This document shows, in pieces, positions 24,466-33,463 of a stretch of DNA of 64,000 nucleotides. Position 1 is the stretch's first letter. Each line of letters begins with the position of its first letter. The notes under the pieces are model-generated. The model worked only from the letters and a program-made list of their open reading frames with translations. It searched no databases and was not told the DNA's origin. The stretch is taken from the NCBI RefSeq assembly GCF_036016195.1, contig NZ_JAYWTM010000007.1:292605-356604 (forward strand), written 5' to 3'. A program made the position numbers and the translations under genes. Source of the DNA: Brenneria populi. Lineage in GTDB: Bacteria; Pseudomonadota; Gammaproteobacteria; Enterobacterales; Enterobacteriaceae.

Positions 24466-27400
24466 TCGATCTCTTCCTCCCGACGGGGGGCGCGCCGGAA
24501 ATGCAGCGCCATCCGGTCGAACAGCAGATAAATCACCGGGGTGGTGAACAGGGTCAATATCTGGCTCATGATCAGGCCGCCGACCATACAGATCCCCAGC
24601 GGCTGGCGCAACTCGGCGCCGACGCCGGTGCTCAGCATCAGCGGCAGAGCGCTAAGCAGGGCGGCCAAGGTGGTCATCAGTATCGGCCGGAAGCGCAGCA
24701 GGCAGGCCTGGTAGATGGCCTCATACGGGCTCATACCCTGTTCGCGCTCGGCGGCCAGGGCGAAGTCGATCATCATAATGGCGTTCTTTTTCACGATGCC
24801 GATCAGCAAGATGATGCCGATGACGGCGATCACGTTCAGCTCGCTGCCCGCCATCATCAGCGCCAGCAAGGCGCCCACTCCCGCCGTCGGCAGCGTGGAG
24901 AGAATGGTCACCGGATGGATGAAACTCTCATACAGTACGCCGAGCACGATGTACATGGCGACAATCGCCGCGGCGATCAGCCATACCGTGTTGCTCAGCG
25001 CCGACTGGAAGGCCAGCGTCGTGCCCTGAAACCGCGTGGTGATGTTCGCCGGCAGTTCCATTTGCCGCTCCGCCTGGGTGATGGCCTGCACCGCGTCGCC
25101 CAGCGAGTAGCCGCTGCTCACGTTGAAGGAGAGGGTGGCGGCGGGCAAGCGGTCGAGATGGTTGATGGTCAGCGGCCCCAGGCGTTCCTCGACGCTGGCG
25201 ATGCTGCCGAGCGGAATGGTTCCGCCGTCGCGGCCGATCAAGCGGATATCGTACAGGGCGTCCAGCCCGTTATTGCGGCCGGTATCGTGTACGAGCACCA
25301 CGCGGTACTGGCTGGATTGGGTGTAGATGGTGGAAATCAGGCGCTGGCCGAAAGCGTTATACAGCGCGCTGTCCACCGCCGACATGCTGATCCCCAGGCG
25401 GCTGGCGCTGTCGCGGTCGACGTTGACGTAGGCGATGGGGGCCCGATCCTGCCAGTCGCTGCTGACGTCTTTCAACTGCGGCAGTTTCTGTAGAACGGTC
25501 ATCAATTTGGGCACCCACAGGCTCAATTCGTCCAGCGACATGGATTGGAGCGTGAACTGATACTGCGTACGGCCGATCTGCGTATCAATGGTGAGATCCT
25601 GCACCGGCTGCAGATAGAGCCGCACGCCGGGGATCTGCGCGGTTTTCCGCTGCAGCCGGGCCACGATCGCCGGAATGCGTTCATCGCGCTCGTCGATCGG
25701 CTTCAGGTTGATCTGCAGGCGGCCGCTGTTGAGCGCGGAGTTGGCGCCGTCGACGCCGACGAAAGAGGAGACGCTTTGCACCGCAGGATCCTGCATGATA
25801 AGCGAGACGACCTGCTGCTGGCGCTCGGCCATATTGCCGAATGAAACCGACTGCGGCGCCTGCACCGTTCCCTGGATAATGCTGTTGTCCTGCGCCGGGA
25901 AGAAGCCCTTGGGTATCCACAGATAGAGCAAAACGGTGAGCAGCAGGGTTCCCAGCGCCACGCCCAGGGTCAGCCAGGGATGATGCAGCACTTTGCTCAG
26001 CCAGACGCCGTAAATCTCAATCAGCCGAGTAAAGAAACGTTCGCTGGCGCGGGTAAAGCGGTTCTGCCTGCGCAAGGATTGATGGCTCAGCAGCCGGGCG
26101 CACATCATCGGCGTGAGCGTTAGCGAGATAACGGCGGAGATCAGAATCGAGACGGCCAGAGTGATGGCGAATTCACGAAACAGCCGGCCGATAATGTCCC
26201 CCATAAACAGCAGCGGGATCAGCACGGCGACCAGCGAGAAGGTTAATGAAATAATGGTGAAACCGATTTCACCGGCGCCTTTTAATGCGGCGTCGAGCGG
26301 CTTCTCGCCTTTTTCGATATAGCGGGAGATATTTTCAATCACCACGATCGCATCATCGACCACAAACCCGGTGGCGATGGTCAGCGCCATCAGCGTCAGG
26401 TTATTAATCGAGAAGCCGAGAAAATACATGGCGGAAAAGGTACCGATCAGCGATAGCGGAACCGCGATGCTGGGGATAAGCGTCGCGACCGCGTTGCGCA
26501 AAAACAGGTAAATCACCATCACCACCAGGGCGATGGCCAGCAGCAATTCAAACTGTACGTCTTTTACCGAAGCGCGAATGCTGGTGGTCCGGTCGGTCAG
26601 TATCGAGACCTCCACCGATTTAGGCAGGCTGGCGGCGAGCTCGGGCAGCATTTTGCGAATACTGTCGGTGGTGGTGATGACGTTGGCGCCCGGCTGGCGC
26701 TGTACGTTGATAATGATGGCCTGCTGACGATTGGCCCAGGCCGCCAGATCGGTATTTTCCGCCGCCTGTTCGATGACGGCGACGTCGCGCAGGCGCACCG
26801 GCGCCTCATTGCGCCAGGCGACGATCAGCCGGCGATAATCCTCGATGGACTTCATCTGATCGTTGGCCGATAGGGTGACCGAGCGGGTCGGCCCGTCCAG
26901 GCTCCCTTTGGCGGAGTTGACGTTGGCGGCGGTAATGGCGGTGCGGACCTCTTCGCTGGTCAGCCCGTAAGCCGCCAGCGCCGGCGCATTCAGTTTTACC
27001 CGTACCGCCGGGCGCTGCCCGCCTGCCAGCGACACTAGCCCGACGCCGGATACCTGCGAAATTTTCTGCGCGATGCGGTTATCGGCCATGTCCTGTAATT
27101 GCGTCATGGCGACGGCGGTGGAGGTTACGGCCAGCGTGATAATCGGCGGATCGGCCGGGTTAACCTTACTGTAGGTCGGCAGATAGGGCAGGTCGTCGGG
27201 CAGCAGATTGGTCGCGGCGTTAATCGCCGCCTGCACGTCCTGTTCGGCGATATCCAGCGGGAGTTCGAGCAGGAATTGCAGCGTAATGACGGAAGCGCCG
27301 CCGGCGCTTTGGGTCGACATCTGCTTCAGCCCGGATATCTGTCCGAACTGGCGTTCCAGCGGCGCGCTGATGGCCGAGGTGACGACTTCGGGGCTGGCGC

Positions 27401-27584
27401 CCGGATAGAGGGTGACGACCTGGATCGTCGGGTAGTCCACTTCCGGCAGCGCCGCGACCGGCAGAGCGCGGTAGCCGACGATGCCGGCCAGCAATATCGC
27501 CACCATTAACAGCGTGGTGGCGACCGGGCGCAGGATAAAAAGCCGCGAGGGCCCGCCGCCGCGGGTTGGAACGCTATCCGGCAT
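24462..27584 (-). CDS. mdtB: RND efflux transporter subunit MdtB
   Basis: 1040 aa, equal to E. coli MdtB. I start at 27584 (MPDSVPTRGGGPSRLFILRP); a longer frame to 27620 would overlap mdtA and add residues without counterpart. The mdtA stop and mdtB start share one base (TGATG). TM4 carries INNLTLMALTIATGFVVDDA with the essential acidic residues. It is the partner of MdtC in the heterotrimeric proton-driven pump. Confidence 0.97.
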   Translation of the reverse strand: MPDSVPTRGGGPSRLFILRPVATTLLMVAILLAGIVGYRALPVAALPEVDYPTIQVVTLYPGASPEVVTSAISAPLERQFGQISGLKQMSTQSAGGASVITLQFLLELPLDIAEQDVQAAINAATNLLPDDLPYLPTYSKVNPADPPIITLAVTSTAVAMTQLQDMADNRIAQKISQVSGVGLVSLAGGQRPAVRVKLNAPALAAYGLTSEEVRTAITAANVNSAKGSLDGPTRSVTLSANDQMKSIEDYRRLIVAWRNEAPVRLRDVAVIEQAAENTDLAAWANRQQAIIINVQRQPGANVITTTDSIRKMLPELAASLPKSVEVSILTDRTTSIRASVKDVQFELLLAIALVVMVIYLFLRNAVATLIPSIAVPLSLIGTFSAMYFLGFSINNLTLMALTIATGFVVDDAIVVIENISRYIEKGEKPLDAALKGAGEIGFTIISLTFSLVAVLIPLLFMGDIIGRLFREFAITLAVSILISAVISLTLTPMMCARLLSHQSLRRQNRFTRASERFFTRLIEIYGVWLSKVLHHPWLTLGVALGTLLLTVLLYLWIPKGFFPAQDNSIIQGTVQAPQSVSFGNMAERQQQVVSLIMQDPAVQSVSSFVGVDGANSALNSGRLQINLKPIDERDERIPAIVARLQRKTAQIPGVRLYLQPVQDLTIDTQIGRTQYQFTLQSMSLDELSLWVPKLMTVLQKLPQLKDVSSDWQDRAPIAYVNVDRDSASRLGISMSAVDSALYNAFGQRLISTIYTQSSQYRVVLVHDTGRNNGLDALYDIRLIGRDGGTIPLGSIASVEERLGPLTINHLDRLPAATLSFNVSSGYSLGDAVQAITQAERQMELPANITTRFQGTTLAFQSALSNTVWLIAAAIVAMYIVLGVLYESFIHPVTILSTLPTAGVGALLALMMAGSELNVIAVIGIILLIGIVKKNAIMMIDFALAAEREQGMSPYEAIYQACLLRFRPILMTTLAALLSALPLMLSTGVGAELRQPLGICMVGGLIMSQILTLFTTPVIYLLFDRMALHFRRAPRREEEIE

Positions 27585-28804
27585 CAGGGTCTCTCCCCGG
27601 TGACGGCCGGCGTTTTCCACGTCGAGTCGGACGCTATCACCTCCACCTTCGTCCCTTCGATTAGGCGATCGATCCCATCGGTGACGACCTGAACGTTTTC
27701 GTCCAGCCCGGCGGTTACCACGATGTTCTGGCCGTATTGAATACCGGTGGCGACCAGACGCTTGCTGACCTCATTTCGCTCATTCATTATCCAGACGTAG
27801 TGGCCTTCATTGCCCATCTGTATGGCGGCGGCGGGAGCTAAAATCGCATTTTGCAGCGTATCCACCTTCATACGGATGTTCACGAACTGATTGGGGAACA
27901 GCGCGTCATCGCTATTCTCGAAACGGGCCTTAAGCTTGACGGTGCCGGTGGTGGCGTCGATCTGATTATCCATGCTCAGCAGGCCGCCCTGCGACAGCTT
28001 TCGCCGGTTGGCGCGATCCCAAGCTTCAACCACCGGCGGCTGTTCGGCCTTCTGCGCTTTCAGTACCGTGGCGATCTCGCCTTCCGGTAAGGTAAACACC
28101 ACATCGATAGGATGCGTCTGGGTGATGACCACGATGCCGTTGGCGTCGCCGCTGGTGATGTAATTCCCCACGTCGACCTGCCTCAGCCCCACCCGTCCGC
28201 CGATGGGCGCGGTAATTCTGCTGTAAGCCAGCTGCAGTTCGGCGCTGGCCACCGCGCCTTCGTCGGCCTTGACCGCGCCTTCCGACTGACGCACCAGAGA
28301 TAGCTGCGCGTCCAGCTCCTGTTGCGAAATCAGATTGGTTTTCACCAGTTTTTGATAACGGGCGAAATCCTGCCGGGCGTTCGCCAGCGCCGCCCGATCC
28401 TTAGCCAGCTGTCCCTGAGCCTGCGTCAGCTCCACCTGATACGGCCGGGGGTCGATTTCAGCCAGCAGATCGCCCGCCTTGACCTGGCGTCCTTCCTGAA
28501 AGTGCAATGCCATCAGTTCGCCGTTAACCCGGCTGCGGATGGTCACCGTGTTGGCGGCGGTTACGGTGCCGAGCCCGGAGAGGTAGTAGGGCACCGATGC
28601 CGCCTGCGTGCGCGCCGCCTGAACGGGGGGCGGCGCGCCCATCGACGCGCGGCGGCCGGCGGCGCCAGGACGCGACGGCTGGCCGGCCTGATGGCCCGGC
28701 TGGCCGGATGGCGCGGAAGGTTGGGTAAAATGGCGCCAAAGCGACAGCGCGGCAATAACGGCGACGATCGGTATCAACAGGCGAGAGAGGCGTTTGGCAT
28801 TCAT
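27584..28804 (-). CDS. mdtA: RND efflux periplasmic adaptor MdtA
   Basis: 406-aa membrane fusion protein. An N-terminal membrane anchor (LLIPIVAVIAALSLW) is followed by a Gly/Pro/Gln-rich linker, then biotinyl-lipoyl halves (TIRSRVNGELMAL and YSRITAPIGGRVGLRQVDVGN) flanking a coiled-coil hairpin (QVELTQAQGQLAKDRAALAN), then beta-barrel and membrane-proximal domains. It links MdtBC to TolC. It is the first gene of the operon; the 5' region (28805-28900) probably holds the BaeR-dependent promoter, though I could not align a full BaeR box. Confidence 0.96.
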   Translation of the reverse strand: MNAKRLSRLLIPIVAVIAALSLWRHFTQPSAPSGQPGHQAGQPSRPGAAGRRASMGAPPPVQAARTQAASVPYYLSGLGTVTAANTVTIRSRVNGELMALHFQEGRQVKAGDLLAEIDPRPYQVELTQAQGQLAKDRAALANARQDFARYQKLVKTNLISQQELDAQLSLVRQSEGAVKADEGAVASAELQLAYSRITAPIGGRVGLRQVDVGNYITSGDANGIVVITQTHPIDVVFTLPEGEIATVLKAQKAEQPPVVEAWDRANRRKLSQGGLLSMDNQIDATTGTVKLKARFENSDDALFPNQFVNIRMKVDTLQNAILAPAAAIQMGNEGHYVWIMNERNEVSKRLVATGIQYGQNIVVTAGLDENVQVVTDGIDRLIEGTKVEVIASDSTWKTPAVTGERP

Positions 28805-29023
28805 GGTAAAGGGATAATCTCTCCAGATTGCTCAGGCGCAGAGCAGGTCCATGGAACAATTTTCTCATCATACAAGTTTAAACAGAATGTATCGGACAAA
28901 AATGAAGGAAATGTGGAAGATATGTCAGGGTTTGTCGACGTGAAAAGGGCGGCAGGCGCGGCCGGAGAAGCCTTCTCGCCGCTCCCCGCGCCTGTGCGGG
29001 GAGCGGCGGTGACGTGATGAAAG

Positions 29024-30220
29024 CTATAGCACCAGTCCGGCGATGGAGGCGGAGAGAATGCTCACCAGCGTGGAGCCGTAAACCAGTTTCAGACCGAAGC
29101 GGGAAACCACGTTGCCCTGCTGTTCGTTCAGCCCCTTAATTGCGCCGGCGATGATGCCGATGGAAGAGAAGTTGGCGAAGGAAACCAGGAATACGGAGAG
29201 GATCCCAACGCTGCGCGGCGACAGTTCACCCGCGACTTTTTGCAGCTCCAGCATGGCGACGAATTCGTTGGAGACCAGTTTGGTCGCCATGATGCTGCCC
29301 ACCTGCAAGGCTTCATGCGAAGGAATGCCCATGATCCAGGCGAACGGATAGAACACATAGCCCAGGATTTCCTGGAAGCTGATGCCGAAAAGCGCGCTGC
29401 AGATAGCGTTGATGGCGGCGATCAGCGCGATAAAACCAATCAGCATGGCGGCAACGATGACCGCGACTTTAAAACCGGTCAGGATATATTCGCCCAGCAT
29501 TTCGAAGAAGCTTTGATTTTCATGAAGATTGCCCAGCTGCAGTTCAGGCTCTTCGCCGACTTTGTACGGATTGATAATCGACAGCACGATAAAAGTGCTG
29601 AACATGTTCAGGATCAGCGCGGCGACGACAAACTTGGCGTCCAGCATTGACATGTAGGCGCCGACAATCGACATGGAAACCGTCGACATCGCCGTCGCCG
29701 CCATGGTGTACATGCGTTTTTCGGACATCTTGCCCAGAATGTCCTTGTAGGCGATAAAGTTTTCAGACTGGCCGAGGATCAGGGAACTGACGGCGTTAAA
29801 CGATTCCAGTTTACCCATGCCGTTGATTTTTGAAAGAATGGTGCCGATCAGGCGGATAACGATCGGTAATACCTTAATGTACTGCAAAATCCCGATCAGG
29901 GCGGAGATGAAGACGATGGGGCAGAGCACTTTAAAGAAGAAAGAGATGAGATTCTTATCGCTGTTGGCCATATCGCCAAAGACAAAATCGGTTCCCTGAC
30001 CGGCGAAACCGAGCAATTTATCGAACATGGCGGCGAAGCCTGTCACTACGCCCAGTCCGGCGTTCGAATAGAGGAAAAAGTAGGCCAGTAGAATTTCAAC
30101 GACCAAAAGTTGAATAATGTAGCGAATACGGATGCTTTTACGATCGCGGCAAATGAGTAACGACAACGCGGCGACAACGACTAATGCTAAGATAAATTGT
30201 GCAATATGTGACGGGGACAT
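29024..30220 (-). CDS. Concentrative nucleoside transporter, NupC family
   Basis: 398 aa, a CNT-family H+/nucleoside symporter of the inner membrane. Characteristic blocks are GQSENFIAYK, the multi-helix core, and LVSNEFVAMLELQK followed by VSFANFSSIGIIAGAIKGL. NupC, NupX and related proteins share these, and I cannot choose between them by eye, so no symbol is given. The gene stands alone and is divergent from dsdA across a 390-bp gap that contains a degenerate ERIC element. Confidence 0.88.
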   Translation of the reverse strand: MSPSHIAQFILALVVVAALSLLICRDRKSIRIRYIIQLLVVEILLAYFFLYSNAGLGVVTGFAAMFDKLLGFAGQGTDFVFGDMANSDKNLISFFFKVLCPIVFISALIGILQYIKVLPIVIRLIGTILSKINGMGKLESFNAVSSLILGQSENFIAYKDILGKMSEKRMYTMAATAMSTVSMSIVGAYMSMLDAKFVVAALILNMFSTFIVLSIINPYKVGEEPELQLGNLHENQSFFEMLGEYILTGFKVAVIVAAMLIGFIALIAAINAICSALFGISFQEILGYVFYPFAWIMGIPSHEALQVGSIMATKLVSNEFVAMLELQKVAGELSPRSVGILSVFLVSFANFSSIGIIAGAIKGLNEQQGNVVSRFGLKLVYGSTLVSILSASIAGLVL

Positions 30221-30266
30221 GTTTGCTCCAAATAAGAGGCCAGCCAGGTTTTCCAGGTCATTCTAG

Positions 30267-30395
30267 GTATACTCATCATACTTCGGGCCGCATGCGCGTC
30301 GCGTTGTCGCTCGGCCTCGCATGGGGCTGGCGCAAACGCTGTGCAAAAACGCCGCCGGCGTTTTTTGTGTTGCGACTCGAATTATTTAGCGCATA
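30267..30395. repeat. Degenerate ERIC element
   Basis: Left end GTATACTCATCATACTTC and right end CTCGAATTATTTAGCGCATA are the two ends of the ERIC type with several substitutions. The middle contains the GCAAAAACGC/GGCGTTTTTT hairpin seen in other copies. It lies between the nucleoside transporter gene and dsdA. Confidence 0.65.
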
Positions 30396-30611
30396 ACGAG
30401 TTCGTGAAAATGAGAGGAATAACGCAAAGGCGCGATTATATCTTGGATTATTGCGCAAACTAAATGCCGCGTCTCGCCATTGCGCTCTTTTTATCCATTC
30501 ATTATTTTGATGTTACCGAATACGGCGACATTTCCACCAATGAGCGCATAAAACCGCCGCCGGGCGCAGACTTCCCGCGCTTATGCCGCGAGATTAAAGA
30601 TGGGAGAAGCA

Positions 30612-31940
30612 ATGGATAAGACGGAAATTGAAAAACTGGTTAGGCAGTATCCCCTGGTTCAGCGTCTCATCAACCTGGAAGCGGTGACCTGGTTTAATCC
30701 CAACGTCACCTCTTCGGCGCAGGGGCTGCCGTACGTCGGGCTGACGGCGCAGGATGTCGACGATGCGCAAGCCCGGCTGCTGCGCTTCGCGCCCTATTTA
30801 TGCCTCGCCTTTCCGGAAACCGCCGGCACGCAGGGCATTATTGAATCGGATGTGGTGGCGATTCCGGCGATGCAGCAGGCGATGGCGCAGCGTTACCGAC
30901 AGCCGATCGCCGGCCAAATGTGGCTGAAAAAAGACAGCCATTTGCCCATCTCCGGCTCTATCAAGGCGCGCGGGGGCATTTATGAGGTGCTGGCCCATGC
31001 GGAAAAATTGGCGCTGGAGGCGGGGATGCTCAGCCTGGAGGACGATTACCGTATCCTCTATTCGGATAAATTCCGCCGGTTTTTCAGCCAGTACCGTATC
31101 GCCGTTGGGTCGACCGGCAATCTGGGTATGTCGATCGGCATTATGAGCGCCAGGCTGGGCTTCAGCGTCAGCGTGCATATGTCGGCCGACGCGCGCGCCT
31201 GGAAGAAGCAAAAGCTGCGCGATAGCGGGGTCAATGTGGTTGAGTACGCGGAGGATTACGGCGTCGCTGTGGCGCGGGGACGTAAAGACGCGGAGCCGGA
31301 CCCCCGCTGCTTTTTCATCGACGACGAGAACTCGCGCACGCTGTTTCTGGGGTACGCGGTGGCCGGCAGCCGTTTGCGCCGGCAGTTCGCCGAGATAAAT
31401 CGGCCCGTCGATGCGCGGCACCCGCTGTTCGTCTATCTTCCCTGCGGCGTGGGAGGCGGCCCGGGCGGGGTGGCGTTCGGCCTGAAGCTGGCGTTCGGCG
31501 ACCATGTGCACTGCATTTTCGCCGAACCGACGCATTCGCCCTGCATGCTGCTGGGCGTTCATACCGGATTGCACGATGGCATCGCGGTACAGGATCTCGG
31601 CATTGATAACCTGACGGCCGCCGATGGTTTGGCGGTAGGACGGGCATCCGGTTTTGTCGGGCGGGCGATGGAGAGGCTGCTGGACGGCTTCTATACCCTG
31701 AGCGATCGGGAGATGTATGACCTGCTCGGTTTGCTCAATCGCAGCGAAAATATTCGGCTGGAGCCGTCCGCCCTGGCCGGCATGGCCGGGCCGACGCGGG
31801 TCTGCGCCGATGCGCAATACCTGCGCGCCGCAGGCATCGATGACGAAAGCCTGCGGCGGGCGACGCATCTGGTCTGGGCCACCGGCGGCGGGATGGTGCC
31901 CGCCGAAGAAATGGCGAAATATCTTGCGGCGGCGGAGTGA
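30612..31940 (+). CDS. dsdA: D-serine ammonia-lyase
   Basis: 442 aa, as in E. coli. A PLP enzyme converting D-serine to pyruvate and ammonia. The PLP lysine is Lys118 in PISGSIKARGG; the phosphate-binding loop is PCGVGGGPGGVAFG; TADGLAVGRASGFVGRAMERLLDGFYT and VWATGGGMVPAEEM are conserved. I start at 30612 because GGGAG lies five bases upstream; the ATG at 30600 would add four residues. No dsdC regulator or dsdX permease is adjacent, unlike the E. coli locus. Confidence 0.94.
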   Translation: MDKTEIEKLVRQYPLVQRLINLEAVTWFNPNVTSSAQGLPYVGLTAQDVDDAQARLLRFAPYLCLAFPETAGTQGIIESDVVAIPAMQQAMAQRYRQPIAGQMWLKKDSHLPISGSIKARGGIYEVLAHAEKLALEAGMLSLEDDYRILYSDKFRRFFSQYRIAVGSTGNLGMSIGIMSARLGFSVSVHMSADARAWKKQKLRDSGVNVVEYAEDYGVAVARGRKDAEPDPRCFFIDDENSRTLFLGYAVAGSRLRRQFAEINRPVDARHPLFVYLPCGVGGGPGGVAFGLKLAFGDHVHCIFAEPTHSPCMLLGVHTGLHDGIAVQDLGIDNLTAADGLAVGRASGFVGRAMERLLDGFYTLSDREMYDLLGLLNRSENIRLEPSALAGMAGPTRVCADAQYLRAAGIDDESLRRATHLVWATGGGMVPAEEMAKYLAAAE

Positions 31941-32108
31941 TAATCCGCGTTCCGCTGCGGTTATCACCTATTGCTTTCTCCTCCCGCGCGCTCTTCGTCC
32001 CCGCGGGAGATTGCCGTCAGCGCGGCGAGGGAGGGCGTTCAGGGAACGGCCGCGGAGTTTCGGCTACCCGTTCTTCCCTGCCGGGAGCGTTATCGGTGCG
32101 ATAGGGGA

Positions 32109-32124
32109 GTGTAACCGTTTTCAG
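32109..32124. promoter_or_regulatory. Candidate GalR operator downstream of galR
   Basis: GTGTAACCGTTTTCAG fits the Gal box GTGTAANCGNTTNCAC except near its right end. It lies just past the galR stop codon, about 1.18 kb from the Gal box in the galR-galT promoter region. Confidence 0.5.
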
Positions 32125-32132
32125 TAAAGACG

Positions 32133-33143
32133 CTATTCCCCGCGCGACGGCGGGCTGACGGAGTGGCGGCGAACCAGCGTCGGGCTGAACATATTGGTCA
32201 TTTCCTTCAGCGATTTTCCCTGGTGCAGGGCGATAGCCAGCTCAGCGGCCTGCGTCGCCATCGCGGAAACCGGGTAGTGCACCGTGGTCAGGCGCGGGCG
32301 CAGATAGCGGGCGATCAGCACATCGTCAAACCCCACGATGGACATATCCCGGGGAACATCGATGCTGTTGTCGCTGAGCACCGAGAGCGCGCCGGCGGCC
32401 ATGGAGTCGTTATAACACGCCACGGCGGTCATCTTGCCGCCGCGGCTCAGCAGTTCGGTCATGGCGCTCTCTCCCCCCACTTCATCGGGCGCGGCGCGGG
32501 CGATAAGCCGCTCATCCACCGTAATATGGTGCTCATTCAGCGCGTCGATATAGCCTTGCAGACGATCGAATGAGTCGGAAATCTGGTGATTCGAGCAGAG
32601 AAAACCAATCTTGCGGTGTCCTTCCTGAATTAGATGACGGGTCGCCAGCCAGGCGCCGTAGCGGTCGTCCAGCGCCACGCAGCGGTTTTCATACTCCGGC
32701 AACGTACGGTTGATCAGCACCATATCGGGAATGTGGCTCATCAAGGCCGCCAGCTCCCGGTCCGCAATCATTTTGGCGTGAACCACCAGCCCGGCGCAGC
32801 GGTGGCGAATCAGCTGCTCTATCGCTTTCTTTTCCTGCTCCGCATTGTGGTAGCCATTGCCGATGAGTAAAAAATTACCCGTCGCCTGAGCGATTTGCTC
32901 TACCGATTTCACCATGGCGCCGAAAAAGGGATCGGAGACATCCGCCACCACCAGCCCCAGCGTCTCCGCGCTTTGATGCGCAAGGGCTCTGGCATTGGCG
33001 TTGGGATGATACTGCAATTCGGCCATCGCCTTATGTACCGCCCTGCGCGAGGCGTCGCTGGCTTTGGGCGAGTCGTTGATGACGCGTGAAACCGTTGCAA
33101 CCGATACCCCTGACAGCCGGGCGACGTCTTTAATTGTGGCCAT
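32133..33143 (-). CDS. galR: Galactose operon repressor GalR
   Basis: 336-aa LacI-family regulator. The N-terminal HTH and hinge (MATIKDVARLSGVSVATVSR, YHPNANARALA) specify GalR-type operators, and the effector domain has VADVSDPFFGAMVKSVEQIA, NFLLIGNGYHNAEQEKKAIEQ and FSPTLVRRHSVS, closer to E. coli GalR than to GalS. It should repress galTK and probably its own gene until galactose is bound. It is divergent from galT, which is unlike E. coli, where galR is far from the gal operon. Confidence 0.88.
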   Translation of the reverse strand: MATIKDVARLSGVSVATVSRVINDSPKASDASRRAVHKAMAELQYHPNANARALAHQSAETLGLVVADVSDPFFGAMVKSVEQIAQATGNFLLIGNGYHNAEQEKKAIEQLIRHRCAGLVVHAKMIADRELAALMSHIPDMVLINRTLPEYENRCVALDDRYGAWLATRHLIQEGHRKIGFLCSNHQISDSFDRLQGYIDALNEHHITVDERLIARAAPDEVGGESAMTELLSRGGKMTAVACYNDSMAAGALSVLSDNSIDVPRDMSIVGFDDVLIARYLRPRLTTVHYPVSAMATQAAELAIALHQGKSLKEMTNMFSPTLVRRHSVSPPSRGE

Positions 33144-33225
33144 GTGTGATTCCCGAACGATAGATTGTTGTATATACCGATATTACCTACAGATTCTCCC
33201 TTCCGCGGCGGGCAAAAAAGGCTTA

Positions 33226-33241
33226 TGTGATCGTCATCACG
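33226..33241. promoter_or_regulatory. CRP box in the galR-galT region
   Basis: TGTGATCGTCATCACG has both half-sites (TGTGA-N6-TCACG, one mismatch). Activation of galactose genes by cAMP-CRP is well known in enterobacteria. Confidence 0.65.
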
Positions 33242-33290
33242 ACCTGCGTCACTCCCTACTGTTCAAACCGCATCCTGAGGTTTAGATTTA

Positions 33291-33306
33291 GGGTAAACGG
33301 TTACAC
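33291..33306. promoter_or_regulatory. GalR operator in the galR-galT region
   Basis: GGGTAAACGGTTACAC; its reverse GTGTAACCGTTTACCC fits the Gal box with central CG. It lies 50 bases from the CRP box and upstream of galT. Confidence 0.7.
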
Positions 33307-33344
33307 TAAATCGGTGAGCGAAAAAACACCGTGGGTAATTCTGC

Positions 33345-33382
33345 CGATGCCCGTGTACCGCGATGCTTAAACAATCGGCATT
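33345..33382 (+). repeat. Relic of the 113-bp dispersed repeat
   Basis: ATGCCCGTGTACCG followed by CGATGCTTAAACAATCGGCATT corresponds to the right third of the 113-bp element. The hairpin part is missing. It sits between the Gal box and galT. Confidence 0.55.
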
Positions 33383-33463
33383 TCATCGGCGTTAAGCCCC
33401 ATTTGCCGCCGTAAATATAGCATCGGCGAACCGGGAACGATCATGTTTTAAGGAGTGGTTTTT

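Noticed and set aside
27585..27620. Longer N-terminus for MdtB
   Set aside because: It would overlap mdtA and exceed the 1040-aa family length; ATG 27584 sits at the TGATG junction.
28805..28930. BaeR box before mdtA
   Set aside because: ATTTTTGTCCGAT resembles part of the BaeR box but too few positions match to call it.
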